A DNA stretch of 6,807 nucleotides, taken from NCBI GenBank assembly GCA_945873675.1, contig CAMCEP010000150.1, positions 1-6,807 on the forward strand, read 5' to 3'. The stretch is from Asaia bogorensis (lineage in GTDB: Bacteria > Pseudomonadota > Alphaproteobacteria > Acetobacterales > Acetobacteraceae). The notes beneath the pieces are model-generated. The model saw only the letters and a program-made list of their open reading frames with translations. It did no database searches and was not told the origin of the DNA. Both the position numbers and the translations under genes were made by a program. This document shows positions 6,494-6,807 of this stretch, one piece after another; the first letter of the stretch is position 1; the number at the start of each line of letters is the position of its first letter.

Positions 6494-6616
6494 TGCGTAT
6501 GGGGGAGCATGCGCCGTGCGGCCTTGCGCGCTTCGGCATCACGTTTCCCCCGGCTTTGTCTCTTGACTGGGATGCTGGCACCGCTTGGCCGATCTGGGCA
6601 AGGGCATAGACTTGGC

Positions 6617-6638
6617 GATCCGCCCGCAAGGGCGCATC
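6617..6638 (+). repeat. Inverted repeat / GNRA-type hairpin upstream of the SDR gene
   Basis: GATcCGCCC-GCAA-GGGCGcATC folds into a 5-bp GC stem (6621-6625 with 6630-6634) closed by a GCAA tetraloop. It is extended by three more pairs (6617-6619 with 6636-6638) across a single C-C mismatch. No T-run follows, so it is unlikely to be an intrinsic terminator. It ends 28 bases before the SDR start codon and could be a 5' leader structure or a protein-binding palindrome. Confidence 0.5.
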
Positions 6639-6650
6639 CTGCCAGCCGAG

Positions 6651-6657
6651 AAAGGGG
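6651..6657 (+). promoter_or_regulatory. Ribosome binding site of the SDR gene
   Basis: AAAGGGG is followed by a 9-base spacer and then ATG at 6667. Together with the coding signature that follows, it supports this as the true start. Confidence 0.65.
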
Positions 6658-6666
6658 TCAAGCGCC

Positions 6667-6807
6667 ATGCGTTTTGCGGGTCAACAGGTTGTCATCACCG
6701 GCGCTGCCGGGGTTTACGGGCGTGGGCTGGCGGAAGCCTTTGCGCGGGAAGGCGCCCAATTGCTGCTGACCGATGGCGATGCCGGCGCGCTTGCCGGGCT
6801 TGCGAAT
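6667..6807 (+). CDS. Short-chain dehydrogenase/reductase (SDR) N-terminus (3' truncated)
   Basis: The first 47 codons of a gene that runs off the window are visible: MRFAGQQVVITGAAGVYGRG and onward. The opening beta strand and the glycine-rich turn TGAAGVYGRG (11-20) match the nucleotide-binding TGxxxGxG motif of SDR enzymes. It is followed by a helix (LAEAFAREGA) and a second strand LLLTD (32-36), whose closing acidic residue typically favours NAD over NADP. The catalytic Ser-Tyr-Lys residues lie beyond the window. It is divergent from the dioxygenase-led operon and shares its promoter region, so a role in the same pathway is plausible but not shown. Confidence 0.85.
   Translation, partial: MRFAGQQVVITGAAGVYGRGLAEAFAREGAQLLLTDGDAGALAGLAN

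Larger units (their letters stand above)
6481..6666. promoter_or_regulatory. Divergent intergenic region between the catabolic operon and the SDR gene
   Basis: These 186 bases separate two genes pointing away from each other, so promoters for both must lie here or in the neighbouring coding ends. I cannot identify a convincing -35/-10 pair: TTGACT at 6563-6568 (plus) has no matching -10 at normal spacing, and no clear TATAAT-like hexamer is present on either strand. The region holds a hairpin (6617-6638) and two near copies of CTTGGC(C)GATC (6584-6594 and 6611-6620), either of which could be a regulator site. No regulator gene is in view. Confidence 0.6.

Noticed and set aside
6481..6510. ATG at 6510 as the dioxygenase start
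   Set aside because: It lacks a well-placed ribosome site, adds ten residues outside the family N-terminus, and contains the good ribosome site for the ATG at 6480 within its coding part.
6563..6568. TTGACT as a -35 promoter element for the SDR gene
   Set aside because: No -10-like hexamer occurs 15-19 bases downstream (the sequence there is GC-rich), so the match is probably chance.
5614..6609. Long open frame on the plus strand (331 codons) antisense to the dioxygenase gene
   Set aside because: Its translation is rich in His, Arg, Gln and Ile without domain structure, while the opposite strand has a complete TauD-type iron site. It is a shadow frame caused by GC-rich codon use.
6574..6646. 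Inverted pair GCTGGCA (6574-6580) and TGCCAGC (6640-6646)
   Set aside because: Only 7 bases matched over a 59-base loop, which is expected by chance. The compact hairpin inside it is the better candidate.

Overview
The window is GC-rich, gene-dense bacterial DNA, most likely from an alphaproteobacterium. I lean towards Acetobacteraceae/Rhodospirillales because of the short arginine-rich export signals, the tight operons and the solute-binding-protein-rich catabolic context. This placement is inferred from style, not from a marker gene. No RNA gene, CRISPR array, insertion sequence or phage gene was seen.

Layout: (1) Positions 1-2110, plus strand. This holds the C-terminal part of a polytopic membrane protein with a spermidine-synthase-like (SAM-type Rossmann) domain, followed almost without a gap by a protein-L-isoaspartate O-methyltransferase (PIMT) family protein that carries an export signal. 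(2) Positions 2116-6480, minus strand. This is a compact four-gene operon, transcribed from right to left: a TauD/TfdA-type Fe(II)/2-oxoglutarate dioxygenase, a fumarylacetoacetate hydrolase (FAH) family protein, an Ldh_2-family NAD(P)-dependent 2-hydroxyacid/imine oxidoreductase, and a family-5 (peptide/nickel/opine type) ABC solute-binding protein. The intergenic gaps are 12, 11 and 13 bases, and each ribosome binding site overlaps the upstream stop codon. The operon converges on the PIMT gene with only 5 bases between the two stop codons. (3) Positions 6481-6666 are a divergent regulatory region with a hairpin. (4) From 6667, plus strand, the N-terminus of a short-chain dehydrogenase/reductase (SDR) runs off the window.

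The minus-strand operon reads as a small-molecule catabolic unit. A periplasmic binding protein captures a substrate, and three cytoplasmic enzymes (oxygenase, C-C hydrolase/hydratase type enzyme, hydroxyacid dehydrogenase) process it. The divergent SDR may add a further redox step. The substrate cannot be read from the sequence, and no ABC permease or ATPase gene lies in the operon. The most unusual observations are the apparently exported PIMT paired with a membrane-embedded SAM-fold protein, and the uncharacterised dioxygenase-FAH-Ldh-SBP combination.
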